A stretch of DNA of 25,550 nucleotides from an uncultured Clostridia bacterium (GTDB taxonomy: Bacteria; Bacillota; Clostridia; Oscillospirales; Oscillospiraceae): positions 1 to 25,550 of the forward strand of contig CAMWTG010000006.1 in the NCBI GenBank assembly GCA_947177115.1. The letters run 5' to 3'. Position numbers and translations under genes: made by a program. The notes beneath the pieces were generated by a model. The model saw only the letters and a list, made by a program, of their open reading frames with translations. It was not told the origin of the DNA and made no database searches. This document shows, piece after piece, positions 7,671-15,688 of the stretch. Numbering within the stretch: the stretch's first letter is position 1; each line of letters opens with the position of its first letter.

Positions 7671-7882
7671 CCGGCAAACAGGGATCTATTTTATGAAATT
7701 ATATATGTAAAATTGCGGAATTTGCGTGCGGGCGGCTGCTGATCCGCCAGCCCATCAGCAGGAAGAACAGCTGACGCGGCGCCTCAAAAAAGGTGCTGTG
7801 CAGGCCCAGAGGTTTGGCCCCGGGCCTGCGGGCTTTTGGAGCGCAGAAATGTGGAAAACGTGCAAAAAAGCGGTGCAATTGC
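7671..7882. other. Intergenic stretch after the TraX-like gene
   Basis: I see no gene here on either strand; open frames exist but have no ribosome site or recognisable product. GCAGGCCC (7800-7807) can pair with GGGCCTGC (7822-7829), followed by GGGCTTTT, a possible weak rightward terminator. GCTGAT and ATCAGC near 7737-7758 form another small inverted repeat. The first 40 bases are AT-rich. Confidence 0.4.
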
Positions 7883-7911
7883 TTGCAAACCCCGACCGGC
7901 TGTGGTAGACT
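7883..7911 (+). promoter_or_regulatory. Promoter of the tandem-domain exported protein
   Basis: TTGCAA (7883-7888) and TAGACT (7906-7911) with a 17-base spacer; expected start near 7918, about 55 nt before the ATG at 7973. Confidence 0.6.
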
Positions 7912-7972
7912 GGTTATCAAAACAGATCATGACCGGCCCCTGCAAAAAGGATGGATGAAAGGATCTCCCGCC

Positions 7973-9016
7973 ATGAAAAAACTATGGATCAGTTTGCTGC
8001 TGGCAGCAGTTCTCCTGGCGGCAGTCCTTCTGCGTATCCTGCCCGCTCCAGCGGCACAGGCGGACGGGACGGTCCGGGTCTCCCTGCCCGGCCATTCCGT
8101 TACCGTCAATGGACAGACGGTTTCCAGTGAGCACAGCCGCTATCCGTTTCTCGTTTATAAGGATATCACCTACTTCCCCATGACATACTACGACTGCAGG
8201 CTGCTTGGACTGAGCACAGCCTGGACCAAAGAGGACGGGCTGACGGTCGAAAAAAACGATGCCAGCCTCTCCGAATATGTCCGGGAGGTCCAGTCCGTCA
8301 AAAACGAAAGGGTGCAGCAGGCCCGGATCGCGGAGGGGCCGGTCACGGTCAACGGAAAATCGATCGACAACAGCAGCGAACCCTACCCGGTCCTGTCCTT
8401 CCGGGACGTGGCCTATTTTCCCCTGACCTGGCGCTTTGCGGTGGAGGAATTCGGCTGGGATTATGAATTTGACGATGCTGCGGGGCTGACAGTCTCCGAT
8501 CCGAAGTCTGCGTTCATACCCGGGGAAGAATGGGACGGGGGGATCGATACATATGGCGGCTTAATGGGTACGGGCGACATGAAGCTGGCCGGTATGTTTC
8601 ATATGTCCGGTCATTGGGGCGGAATAAGCCCGGGAGATCATTTGACCAATATAGCAGAAGAGGACATTCGGTCATCGTTCTACTTATACAATGTGACCGG
8701 GGAGGACATCCGCCTTCTGGAAGATGGTTTCCAGTGGGAGTACCAGATCTACCGGGTCATTGGAAAACGGGAGGAGCTGGTCTATCGGAAAGCGATCCCA
8801 CTTTATTCCGGAGAGATCCCCGAGAGCCATTGGATGTATATGGACACATCAGACAGCTACTGGAAGACGGATGTCCCCCCGGGAGAGTACCGCTGCGGGC
8901 TGCTCCATCCGGAAAACTACACGTATCAGATCCTTGGCGATGAACAGATCCTGACCGAGCCCACAGAGGGCAATGGTTACGCGGTATGCTTTTCCACCTC
9001 GTTTACGGTCGAATAA
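7973..9016 (+). CDS. Exported protein with tandem copper-amine-oxidase-N-like domains
   Basis: The 347-residue protein starts with a hydrophobic signal or anchor (about 3-22). Two related modules follow, at about 35-95 and 118-176. Each runs V-x-VNG, a variable Ser/Glu stretch, YPxLxxxDxxYFP(M/L)T, then GLTV, matching the N-terminal-like domain of copper amine oxidases that Firmicutes use as a surface or substrate-binding module. The C-terminal half (about 185-347) is not one I recognise; it is rich in Trp, Tyr and Gly and looks like an extracellular beta domain. The ATG at 7973 is chosen because the signal begins there and AAAGGAT lies about 9 bases upstream; the open frame extends upstream without support. 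It is a single gene with its own promoter and terminator. No copper-binding catalytic core is present, so an enzyme role should not be assumed. Confidence 0.68.
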   Translation: MKKLWISLLLAAVLLAAVLLRILPAPAAQADGTVRVSLPGHSVTVNGQTVSSEHSRYPFLVYKDITYFPMTYYDCRLLGLSTAWTKEDGLTVEKNDASLSEYVREVQSVKNERVQQARIAEGPVTVNGKSIDNSSEPYPVLSFRDVAYFPLTWRFAVEEFGWDYEFDDAAGLTVSDPKSAFIPGEEWDGGIDTYGGLMGTGDMKLAGMFHMSGHWGGISPGDHLTNIAEEDIRSSFYLYNVTGEDIRLLEDGFQWEYQIYRVIGKREELVYRKAIPLYSGEIPESHWMYMDTSDSYWKTDVPPGEYRCGLLHPENYTYQILGDEQILTEPTEGNGYAVCFSTSFTVE

Positions 9017-9072
9017 CAGCAGAGGCACTATTGCCCCGTGGTGTGAAGCTCCTTTTCAACAAGTTGATTTCC

Positions 9073-9105
9073 CCCGGCTGTCGTTATTTGACAGCCGGGC
9101 TTTTT
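9073..9105 (+). terminator. Intrinsic terminator
   Basis: CCCGGCTGTC (9073-9082) pairs perfectly with GACAGCCGGG (9090-9099) around a 7-base loop, followed by C and five T. It ends the gene at 7973-9016. Confidence 0.88.
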
Positions 9106-9183
9106 CATCTTTTCCCCGATCCTGTCCATACTATCTCAGAACGGACCTGTTTCGACAAAACGTATGGAGAGGATCGTAAGAAA

Positions 9184-11214
9184 ATGAAAGCAACCTTGAC
9201 GGCGGAGGGGAACCGCCTGCAGTACGAAAAATCCCCCTACCTCCTCCAGCACGCCGGGGACCCGGTCCACTGGTGGAGCTGGTGCCCCGGGGCCTTCCGG
9301 GAGGCGAAAAAAGAGGACAAGCCCATCCTCCTGTCCATCGGCTACTCTACCTGCCACTGGTGCCACGTCATGGGCCGGGAGACCTTCCAGGACCCTGAGG
9401 TGGCAGCAGCGCTGAACCGGGACTTTGTATGCATCAAGGTGGACCGGGAGGAGCGGCCCGACATCGACGCGGTGTATATGGCGGTCTGCCAGGCCCTGAC
9501 GGGGTCCGGCGGCTGGCCCCTGACCATCCTCATGACTCCGGAGCAGGCACCTTTCTGGGCGGGGACCTATCTGCCTCCCAGAAGCCGGGATGGGCAGCTG
9601 GGCCTGCTGGAGCTGGCCGATGAGGCCGCCCGTCTGTGGAAGTCGGACCGGCAGCGCCAGCTGGAGCTGGGCCAGGAGGCCACCCGGCATATTGCTCCCC
9701 GGCAAACCTCTTCTGCCCGGCCAGAGGAGGCGCTGCTCCGGGAGGCGGTGGAGGAGCTGGCCCGGCGGTTCGACCGGGAAAACGGCGGCTTCAGCGCCGC
9801 GCCCAAATTTCCCGCCGCCCATGAGCTGATCTTCCTGCTGGAATACGCCCGGCGGACGGGGGACGGCGGCGCGCTGGAAATGGCGGAGACGACCCTGACC
9901 CAGATGGCCCGGGGCGGCATTTTTGATCAGATCGGCGGCGGCTTCTGCCGGTACAGCGTGGACAGGGCGTGGCGGACGCCTCATTTTGAGAAAATGCTGT
10001 ACGACAACGCCCTGCTCTCCTATGCCTTTCTGGAGGCGTACGCCCAGACGGGAAGACCCTATTACCGGGAGGTGGCCCGCCGGACGCTGGACTATGTGAT
10101 CGAAGAATTGGGTCTACCGGGCGGCGGCTTCGCCTGCGGCCAGGACGCGGACAGCAGCGGCGAGGAGGGCAAATTCTATTTCCTGACACAATCTGATGCG
10201 GCGGAAACATTGGGCGCCGGCGAGATCCAGGCCTTCTGCCACCGCCTGTCCATCGGAAAAACAGAATGCGTGCCCAACCTTCTGGCAGACGAGCAGTATC
10301 AGGATTTCTGGGAGGAACACAGGGCACAGTGCAACGCGCTGGCAGCCTTCCGCCGCCGGCGGCGGAGCCTTCACCGGGACGACAAGGTCCTTACCGGTTG
10401 GAACGCCATGATGATTGCCGCTCTGTCCAAAGCGGACCGAGTACTGGGCGAGGAACGGTATCTGAAAGCCGCCCAAAGCGCCCGCTTGTTCCTGAAAACC
10501 AGGCTGACCCGGGCGGATGGACGGCTGTGGCTGCGCTGGCGGGACCGGGAACCGGCCATTGATGGCCAGCTGGATGACTACGCCTTCTATTGCTGGGCGC
10601 TGCTGGAGCTGTATGAGACAAACTTCTCCCCTTCCTGCCTCCGGGAGGCGGCGGGACTGGCGGACCGGATGGCGGCGCTGTTCTGGGACGAAACGGACGG
10701 AGGCTTCTGGCGCACCGCCTCGGACGGCGAGCGGCTGATCGTCCGCCAGAAGGAGTCCTTTGACGCTGGCGTGCCATCCGGCAATGCGGCGGCCGGCCTG
10801 GCCCTTGCAAAGCTGGCGCGGCTCACCGGACGGGAGCAATTCCGGTCCCTGGCGGAGCGCCAGCTGGCGTGGCTGGCGGGCGCGGCCGGAAATTACCCTG
10901 CGGCCCACTGCTTCGCTCTGCTGGCAATGATGGAAGAGCTGTACCCCAGCCGGGAGCTGGTATGCGTCTCCGCAGACCGCCTGCCCCAGTGGCTGGCGGG
11001 AGCGGGAGAAGCCTACCGCCTGACGGTGCTGGCCAAAACGCCGGAGAACAGCCGCGCCCTGGACAATCTATCGACCAGGGCGGCGGAATATCCTCTCCCC
11101 GCGAAAGGAGAACAGTTCTACCTCTGCCGGGCCGGAGCCTGCCAAGCTCCGGTGGACAGCCCGGAGATGCTGCGCGGGCTGCTGCGGGAGCAAAAGGAGC
11201 CGGTCCTGCAATAA
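9184..11214 (+). CDS. Thioredoxin-domain protein of the DUF255 / YyaL (SPATA20-like) family
   Basis: The 676-residue protein has a DUF255 thioredoxin-like domain in the first 165 residues. It includes NRLQYEKSPYLLQHAGDPVHW and the CxxC-bearing CHWCHVM (57-63), then EERPDIDAVYM and GSGGWPLTILMTP. The remainder is an (alpha/alpha)-barrel related to N-acylglucosamine 2-epimerases and glycosidases (for example GGFSAAPKFP and HFEKMLYDNALL). This matches the full-length family (about 680 residues). The biochemical role is not established; redox and sugar-related functions have been suggested for the domains. The start at 9184 is supported by GGAGAGG 11 bases upstream and by family length; the open frame runs further upstream through the previous gene's terminator. 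It stands alone between two terminators. Confidence 0.92.
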   Translation: MKATLTAEGNRLQYEKSPYLLQHAGDPVHWWSWCPGAFREAKKEDKPILLSIGYSTCHWCHVMGRETFQDPEVAAALNRDFVCIKVDREERPDIDAVYMAVCQALTGSGGWPLTILMTPEQAPFWAGTYLPPRSRDGQLGLLELADEAARLWKSDRQRQLELGQEATRHIAPRQTSSARPEEALLREAVEELARRFDRENGGFSAAPKFPAAHELIFLLEYARRTGDGGALEMAETTLTQMARGGIFDQIGGGFCRYSVDRAWRTPHFEKMLYDNALLSYAFLEAYAQTGRPYYREVARRTLDYVIEELGLPGGGFACGQDADSSGEEGKFYFLTQSDAAETLGAGEIQAFCHRLSIGKTECVPNLLADEQYQDFWEEHRAQCNALAAFRRRRRSLHRDDKVLTGWNAMMIAALSKADRVLGEERYLKAAQSARLFLKTRLTRADGRLWLRWRDREPAIDGQLDDYAFYCWALLELYETNFSPSCLREAAGLADRMAALFWDETDGGFWRTASDGERLIVRQKESFDAGVPSGNAAAGLALAKLARLTGREQFRSLAERQLAWLAGAAGNYPAAHCFALLAMMEELYPSRELVCVSADRLPQWLAGAGEAYRLTVLAKTPENSRALDNLSTRAAEYPLPAKGEQFYLCRAGACQAPVDSPEMLRGLLREQKEPVLQ

Positions 11215-11226
11215 TAGAGTCAATGG

Positions 11227-11267
11227 AAAGCGGCGGGCCGTTCCTTACGCCAGGCCCCGCCGCTTTT
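11227..11267. terminator. Bidirectional terminator between convergent genes
   Basis: AAAGCGGCGGG (11227-11237) pairs with CCCGCCGCTTT (11256-11266). The 18-base loop includes the stop codon of the leftward HAAS gene (11245-11247), so that gene ends inside the hairpin. Confidence 0.75.
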
Positions 11268-11799
11268 CCCCTATCATCCGCACAAATGCCACTGTGATCT
11301 TCCACAGCCCCAGGCCCGCCAGCAGCAGCAGACCGCCGGTAATAACAGACAGTCCGAAAGCCATCGCAGGCGGCGCGGTCCAGCTGCCGAACTGGAACAT
11401 GACCCAGGGCATATCGATCCCGGCCACAGCCCCCAGGAATTTTACCAGTCCTGCCACAGGCGCCAGCGCGCCTCCCAGCAGGAACCCCAGCGCCAGCAGG
11501 CTGGTCACCGGCAGCACAAAGATGCCCCCCAATCCCGCCATACTGTAGAACGCCGCCACGGCCCCCAGCCGCCGCCAGCTGAACCGGGGGTTTTTCACAA
11601 TGGCGTCCGACAGATAGGCCGCAGCCAGGTCTCTGGGCGCACCCAGACGGGAGATGATCTCCTCCGGCGCGAGCCCCCGGGCCTCCAGCTCCAGCAGCTC
11701 GCTTTTGATCTCCTTTACGATGTCCACCCGCTCCGAGGCGGCCATGGGGCGGAGGTACTTATCAATTTTTTCCAGGTAATCCTCTAACAGTCTGTCCAT
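11245..11799 (-). CDS. HAAS / DUF1700-type membrane protein
   Basis: The 184-residue protein has an N-terminal helical HAAS-type domain (about 1-65). It holds the LLEDYLEKIDKYLRPMAASERVDIVKEI motif in parts and the LGAPRDLAAAYL signature at 52-63, followed by three or four membrane helices (about 78-98, 99-127 and 146-172). Proteins of this class are nearly always paired with PadR regulators and are thought to act as membrane signalling partners; molecular detail is lacking. Here it starts three bases after the PadR stop codon, the canonical arrangement. Its end lies inside the terminator shared with the DUF255 gene. Confidence 0.85.
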   Translation of the reverse strand: MDRLLEDYLEKIDKYLRPMAASERVDIVKEIKSELLELEARGLAPEEIISRLGAPRDLAAAYLSDAIVKNPRFSWRRLGAVAAFYSMAGLGGIFVLPVTSLLALGFLLGGALAPVAGLVKFLGAVAGIDMPWVMFQFGSWTAPPAMAFGLSVITGGLLLLAGLGLWKITVAFVRMIGEKRRGLA

Positions 11800-11802
11800 T
11801 TC

Positions 11803-12138
11803 TCATTCTCCTCTGATCTCATTGATCGCAGATAATAGTTCGTCCCATTCCCGGGACATGGCGTTCAGGTGATCCCGGCCCTTTTCCGTCAGCGCATAAT
11901 ATTTCCGGGGCGGCAGGCCCTCCGCCGACTCCCTCCAGACGGAGGACAATAGCCCCTCCTTCAGCAGCCGCCGCAGCAGCGGGTAGATCGTGCTCTCCTT
12001 CGCCGACAGGACAGGATTGCTTTCCAGCCGGCTGATCATCTCATAGCCGTAGCACTCCCCCTTTTGTATCATCAGCAGAATGGAGAAGGCGAGCGTTCCC
12101 CGCTTGAGCTGGGAGCGCCATTCATTCAGATCCAACAT
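11803..12138 (-). CDS. PadR-family transcriptional regulator
   Basis: The 111-residue protein is a PadR winged helix (LKRGTLAFSILLMIQKGECYGYEMISRL at about 11-38 in parts, STIYPLLRRLLKEGLL at about 49-64, PRKYYALTEKGRDHL at about 76-90) with a short C-terminal helix, the small PadR-s2 form. The ATG follows AGGAGG with 7 bases between. It probably represses its own operon with the HAAS gene; a promoter and an ATGTACAT palindrome lie just upstream. The inducer is unknown. Confidence 0.93.
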   Translation of the reverse strand: MLDLNEWRSQLKRGTLAFSILLMIQKGECYGYEMISRLESNPVLSAKESTIYPLLRRLLKEGLLSSVWRESAEGLPPRKYYALTEKGRDHLNAMSREWDELLSAINEIRGE

Positions 12139-12152
12139 ATATCACCTCCTGC

Positions 12153-12188
12153 ATGTACATCGTATCACACAGTACCTCTTTTTGTCAA
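12153..12188 (-). promoter_or_regulatory. Promoter and likely PadR operator
   Basis: On the minus strand TTGACA (12188-12183) and TACGAT (12164-12159) are separated by 18 bases. The palindrome ATGTACAT (12153-12160) abuts and overlaps the -10 element; PadR proteins commonly bind ATGT/ACAT half-sites, so autorepression is likely. Confidence 0.65.
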
Positions 12189-12250
12189 GGGGTCTTTTGC
12201 GCTGCATCCGGAGTTAAAACTATCTTAATAGATTCTTCCAAGAAACTCCC

Positions 12251-12279
12251 TTGCCTCCACACCGGAAACCTTGTATAGT
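12251..12279 (+). promoter_or_regulatory. Promoter of the YtrA-type operon
   Basis: TTGCCT (12251-12256) and TATAGT (12274-12279) with a 17-base spacer; expected start near 12286, inside the operator described next. Confidence 0.75.
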
Positions 12280-12281
12280 AA

Positions 12282-12306
12282 AGTGTACTAAGCTGGGTAG
12301 TACAGT
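12282..12306. promoter_or_regulatory. YtrA-type GntR operator
   Basis: AGTGTA (12282-12287), 13 bases, TACAGT (12301-12306). This differs by one base from the AGTGTA-N13-TACACT operator I recall for Bacillus YtrA. Within it TGTACTA (12284-12290) and TAGTACA (12298-12304) form a perfect 7-bp inverted repeat. It covers the predicted transcription start, an ideal repression site for the GntR protein encoded two genes later. Confidence 0.8.
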
Positions 12307-12330
12307 TGCAGAAAAAGGAGGGGACCCCGG

Positions 12331-12420
12331 ATGATACAAATCATTCTCCTGCTGGGAGCTATTTTCGCATCGTTCGCACTGATTTATGGCGGAGCGCTGC
12401 TGATACGAAGGAAGAATTAG
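12331..12420 (+). CDS. 29-residue single-helix membrane peptide, first gene of the YtrA-type operon
   Basis: A short frame runs from ATG 12331 to TAG 12420. It is preceded by AGGAGGGG about 8 bases upstream and followed within one base by the AGGAGGG ribosome site of the GntR gene. The peptide starts MIQIILLLGAIFASF, continues ALIYGGALL and ends IRRKN: one hydrophobic helix (about 3-24) with a positive C-terminal tail, giving an N-out, C-in prediction. It lies between the operator and the regulator gene, so it must be on the same transcript. It may be a small partner or sensor of the ABC transporter. Function unknown; expression not shown, but the ribosome site, composition and operon position are convincing. 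Confidence 0.72.
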   Translation: MIQIILLLGAIFASFALIYGGALLIRRKN

Positions 12421-12433
12421 AGGAGGGATAGCG

Positions 12434-12814
12434 GTGCTGACTTTGAATTATCGGGATTCCCGGCCCATCTACGGACAGATCAAGGACGGACTCCGCCGCA
12501 TGATCGTTACCGGCGCGCTGGAGCCAGACGAGAAGCTGCCATCCATCCGCTCCATGGCTGTGGATCTGGCCATCAACCCAAACACCATCCAGCGGGCCTA
12601 TGCCGAGCTGGAAGCCGAGGGCTTCATCTACTCCGTGCCCGGAAAGGGCAGCTTCGCCGCCAAAGGCTCGGATGCCGTGCGGTGCGTGGAATCAGATCCG
12701 GTCCGGCAGGCCGAGCTGATCCGCCGCCTGCGGGAGCTGGTTGCCGAGCTTCGTTACCTGGGGCTCAACGATGGGGAGATCATCTCCCTGATGAACGAGG
12801 GGGTGGGACAATGA
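12434..12814 (+). CDS. GntR-family regulator, YtrA subfamily
   Basis: The 126-residue protein has the GntR winged helix (about 10-75: PIYGQIKDGLRRMIVTGAL, LPSIRSMAVDLAINPNTIQRAYAEL in parts, GKGSF at 70-74) and only a short C-terminal helical tail. This is typical of the YtrA subfamily that controls adjacent ABC transporters. The start is a GTG with AGGAGGG six bases upstream. Its stop overlaps the ATPase start (ATGA). In Bacillus, YtrA represses its own ABC operon and is released by cell-envelope antibiotics; a similar autorepressor role here is inferred from the operator at 12282-12306. Confidence 0.92.
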   Translation: MLTLNYRDSRPIYGQIKDGLRRMIVTGALEPDEKLPSIRSMAVDLAINPNTIQRAYAELEAEGFIYSVPGKGSFAAKGSDAVRCVESDPVRQAELIRRLRELVAELRYLGLNDGEIISLMNEGVGQ

Positions 12815-13710
12815 TCGAAGTAAAAAGCGTGGTAAAGACCTTCGATGGCTTCGCCGCCCTGGACGGCGCCTCCATCACCGTTCCGGACGGAGGCGTCTAC
12901 GGCCTGGTGGGCCCCAATGGCGCGGGGAAATCCACGATCATCCGCCACCTCACCGGAATCTACCGCCCCGACAGCGGAGAGATCCTGGTGGAAGGCGCAC
13001 CGGTCTATGAAAATCCGGAGAAAAAGGCCCTCATCGCCGCCATTCCGGACGACTGGTTCTATTTCCAGTCCGCCACCATCCGGGATATGATGAAGTTCTA
13101 CCGGGGCTTCTACCCCGCCTTCGACATGGCCCGATATGAGAAGTTCAGGGACGTCTTCGCCCTCTCTGAAAAGACGCCTATCCGCCGGATGAGCAAGGGG
13201 ATGCAGAAGCAGGCGGCTTTCTGGCTGACCATGTCCTGCCGCCCGAAGTATCTGATCCTGGACGAACCGGTGGACGGCCTGGACCCGGTCATGCGGCGGC
13301 AGGTGTGGAGCCTGATGATGAGCGACGTGAGCGAGCACGGCACCACGGTGCTGGTCAGCTCCCACAACCTGCGGGAGCTGGAGGACGTGTGCGACCACGT
13401 GGGCATCATGAACAGGGGCAAGGTCCTGCTGGAGCGGAGCCTGACGGACCTCCAGGAGAACATCGTCAAGATCCAGGCCGTCTGGAAGCCCGGCGAGGTG
13501 CCGGTGCTGCCCCGTGAGTTGGAGGTGCTCCACTCCTCCAACGTGGGCCGGGTCTACACCTACATCGTCCGGGGCACGGCCCAGACCGTTACGGAAAAGA
13601 TGGGACAGTTCGGCCCCCTGATGCTGGAGGCGCTGCCCCTGAGCCTGGAGGAGATCTTCATCTATGAGCTGGGAGGTGAGCACTATGCCGTCAAAGAGAT
13701 CCTTCTTTAA
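12811..13710 (+). CDS. ABC transporter ATP-binding protein
   Basis: The 299-residue protein has Walker A GPNGAGKS (34-41), signature MSKGMQ (127-132, a departure from LSGGQ that is common in this transporter class), Walker B YLILDEP (147-153), D-loop GLD and switch histidine H185 (SSHN). After residue 210 a C-terminal extension of about 90 residues follows, as in YtrB-like and BcrA-like export ATPases. The Q-loop position carries IPDDWFYF rather than a clear glutamine. It starts within the GntR stop codon and ends 26 bases inside the permease gene, so all are tightly coupled. Likely role: energising the permease for export or envelope stress defence, not import. Confidence 0.92.
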   Translation: MIEVKSVVKTFDGFAALDGASITVPDGGVYGLVGPNGAGKSTIIRHLTGIYRPDSGEILVEGAPVYENPEKKALIAAIPDDWFYFQSATIRDMMKFYRGFYPAFDMARYEKFRDVFALSEKTPIRRMSKGMQKQAAFWLTMSCRPKYLILDEPVDGLDPVMRRQVWSLMMSDVSEHGTTVLVSSHNLRELEDVCDHVGIMNRGKVLLERSLTDLQENIVKIQAVWKPGEVPVLPRELEVLHSSNVGRVYTYIVRGTAQTVTEKMGQFGPLMLEALPLSLEEIFIYELGGEHYAVKEILL

Positions 13711-15619
13711 TGCGACCCTGTTTAAGAAGCATTTAAGCCGCTTCTGGCCCCTGTGGGGCGGCGTGTCCCTGGTGGGAGCCTTATTCCCCCTATACCTGCT
13801 GCTGGCCCTGATACAGCGGACGGCAGGTGTAATCGAAGGCGACATCTTCCGGGAGGGCCTGTACCAGATCTCGGCGTGCTTCGTCCCCGCTTTCACCTTC
13901 GCCTACGCCATTTTGTGCGTCATGGCGGTGTGGGGGTACCTGTACAACGCCCGCTCCGTGGGGCTGATGCACACCCTGCCGGTGGACCGGACGTGCCTGT
14001 TCCTCACCAACACCCTGGCGGCGCTGGCCATGGCGCTGATCCCCTTCGCCGTCACCGGCGGGCTGCTGTGCCTCATCGCCCTGGGCTGGGGATTCTTCGA
14101 CCTGGTGGCCGTACTCAACACGGTGCTGGCGGTGCTGTTCTGCACGCTGCTCTTCATCGGGCTGGCCACGCTGTGCGCCATGCTGACGGGCCACACCTTT
14201 GTCCTGCCGGTGTTCTATCTCCTCTTCAACTTCCTGGCCTTTCTGATGGAGATACTGACCACCAGCCTGGCCCACGAATTCCTCATCGGCGTGCCCATGA
14301 TGGAGGGCACGGGGCGGCTGAGCTTCCTGTCCCCCATTGTGAAAATTTACAATAGTTTCAGCGTCTATATTGAGCGTCCGGCGAGGGGCGTGTCCATCAT
14401 CCGCCTGCAGGGACTGTGGGTGGTGGCCCTGTACGCCCTGGCGGGACTTGCCCTGCTGGCCCTGAGCTGGCTCCTCTACAAACGGCAGCACAGCGAGAGC
14501 GCCGGGGACGTGGTGGCCTTCCGGTGGCTGCGGCCCATCTTCCGGTACGGCGTGGCCCTGCTGAGCGCGCTGACCATAGGGCGGCTGCTCTACGAGCTGA
14601 TGTGGCGGCCCCTGTTCCAGCGGGGGGACCACGCCCAGGCGCTGCCTATGGCGGTGTGCCTCTTCCTGGGGGGCCTCATCGGGTACTATGCGGCCTCCAT
14701 GCTGCTGGCCAAGTCCCGGCGGGTGTTCGGGAAGAAGAGCCTGCCGGGGGTGGGCATTGTGGCGGTGGGCGCGGCGGCGCTGTGCCTGCTGGTGAGCGTG
14801 GACGTGTTCGGCCTGGAGCGGAATATCCCGGAGCCGGACGAGATCGCGTCCGTATCCCTCGTGGACCGTGGCATCGAGAGCGGCCCCTACAGCATCGCGG
14901 ACGACCCAGACCAGGCATCGGCCCTGCTGGCGCTCCACCGGGCCATTGTGGACGACCGGGCCTATATCCGCTCCTATGTCCCCGACTGGGACCAGGAGGA
15001 GGGCAAGGCGTTCTCCCACTATCTCTACCTGACCTACCGGCTGAAGGACGGCTCCACTCTGCGGCGGGAGTACGACCTGTGGCTGACCCGCGGCCGGGTG
15101 GAGACTGCCGGGACCTATGACAGCATGCTTGCGGCGTTCTATCAGGACCCGGTGGTACGCCTGAGCGACGTGACCATCCCCAAGGGAGCGGAGCTGGACA
15201 GCATAGATATCTTCTGCGCTTATGGGGGCGGTGGCAGCATCTACACCAACACTGCCGATCACGCCGAAGGCGATGACCGGGAGACCAGGCAGATCTACGC
15301 CGCCCTGCAAAAGGACGGCGCGGAGGGCAATATCCCCGCCAAAGATGTGCTTTGCCGGTCCAATGCCGCCCGCGAGTTTTATCTCGATCTGAGATACTTC
15401 ACACTCAACAGGGATGCGGACTCGTTCTACTATCACAGCAAGACCGTCTATCTCGCGCCATCCATGACCAACACCATCGAGGCGCTGATCGAGCTGGGAT
15501 ATGTGACGGTGGAGTATGTGGAGCGCTGGAAAGAGGAGCTGGCAGAACAGGAAACAACCGGTACCGAGATATACGGGGACGTAGTCTACGCGGAGACCAG
15601 CACCGTTCCGGCCGGATAA
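13685..15619 (+). CDS. ABC transporter permease with large C-terminal extracytoplasmic domain
   Basis: The 644-residue protein has about nine membrane helices: near 22-43, 65-87, 107-132, 138-163, 170-192, 243-264, 285-303, 320-342 and 355-373. A soluble C-terminal domain of about 270 residues (from about 375) follows, resembling the DUF6449-type region found on YtrC/YtrD-like permeases. The start at 13685 is chosen for GGGAGGTGAG eight bases before it; this overlaps the ATPase end by 26 bases. It is the membrane partner of the ATPase at 12811. The C-terminal domain may sense or bind a cell-envelope ligand (inference). Confidence 0.82.
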   Translation: MPSKRSFFNATLFKKHLSRFWPLWGGVSLVGALFPLYLLLALIQRTAGVIEGDIFREGLYQISACFVPAFTFAYAILCVMAVWGYLYNARSVGLMHTLPVDRTCLFLTNTLAALAMALIPFAVTGGLLCLIALGWGFFDLVAVLNTVLAVLFCTLLFIGLATLCAMLTGHTFVLPVFYLLFNFLAFLMEILTTSLAHEFLIGVPMMEGTGRLSFLSPIVKIYNSFSVYIERPARGVSIIRLQGLWVVALYALAGLALLALSWLLYKRQHSESAGDVVAFRWLRPIFRYGVALLSALTIGRLLYELMWRPLFQRGDHAQALPMAVCLFLGGLIGYYAASMLLAKSRRVFGKKSLPGVGIVAVGAAALCLLVSVDVFGLERNIPEPDEIASVSLVDRGIESGPYSIADDPDQASALLALHRAIVDDRAYIRSYVPDWDQEEGKAFSHYLYLTYRLKDGSTLRREYDLWLTRGRVETAGTYDSMLAAFYQDPVVRLSDVTIPKGAELDSIDIFCAYGGGGSIYTNTADHAEGDDRETRQIYAALQKDGAEGNIPAKDVLCRSNAAREFYLDLRYFTLNRDADSFYYHSKTVYLAPSMTNTIEALIELGYVTVEYVERWKEELAEQETTGTEIYGDVVYAETSTVPAG

Positions 15620-15620
15620 T

Positions 15621-15637
15621 TTCCCAGAAACTGGGAA
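15621..15637. terminator. Short hairpin after the permease gene
   Basis: TTCCCAG (15621-15627) pairs with CTGGGAA (15631-15637) around a 3-base loop directly after the stop codon. No T-tract follows, so it may be a weak terminator, an RNA end stabiliser or a protein site next to the promoter at 15654. Confidence 0.35.
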
Positions 15638-15653
15638 TAACGAAAATTACCTA

Positions 15654-15682
15654 TTGCCGAATGGGCTCGGATGTGGTATGAT
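15654..15682 (+). promoter_or_regulatory. Promoter of the proC leader
   Basis: TTGCCG (15654-15659) and TATGAT (15677-15682) with a 17-base spacer. Expected start near 15689, 220 bases before the proC ATG. Confidence 0.65.
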
Positions 15683-15688
15683 ACTTGC

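Noticed and set aside
7699..7920. 73-codon minus-strand frame in the gap after the TraX-like gene
   Set aside because: No ribosome site and no recognisable family; it also runs across the promoter of the next gene.
9088..9116. TTGACA as promoter of the DUF255 gene
   Set aside because: The hexamer is the right arm of the terminator hairpin, and nothing like a -10 lies 16-18 bases downstream.
13790..15436. 548-codon frame on the minus strand opposite the ABC permease
   Set aside because: No ribosome site, low-complexity Gln/His/Pro-rich product, antisense to a coupled operon gene.
15352..15681. 109-codon frame running off the end of the permease gene
   Set aside because: Out-of-frame shadow of the permease, crosses the promoter at 15654-15682.
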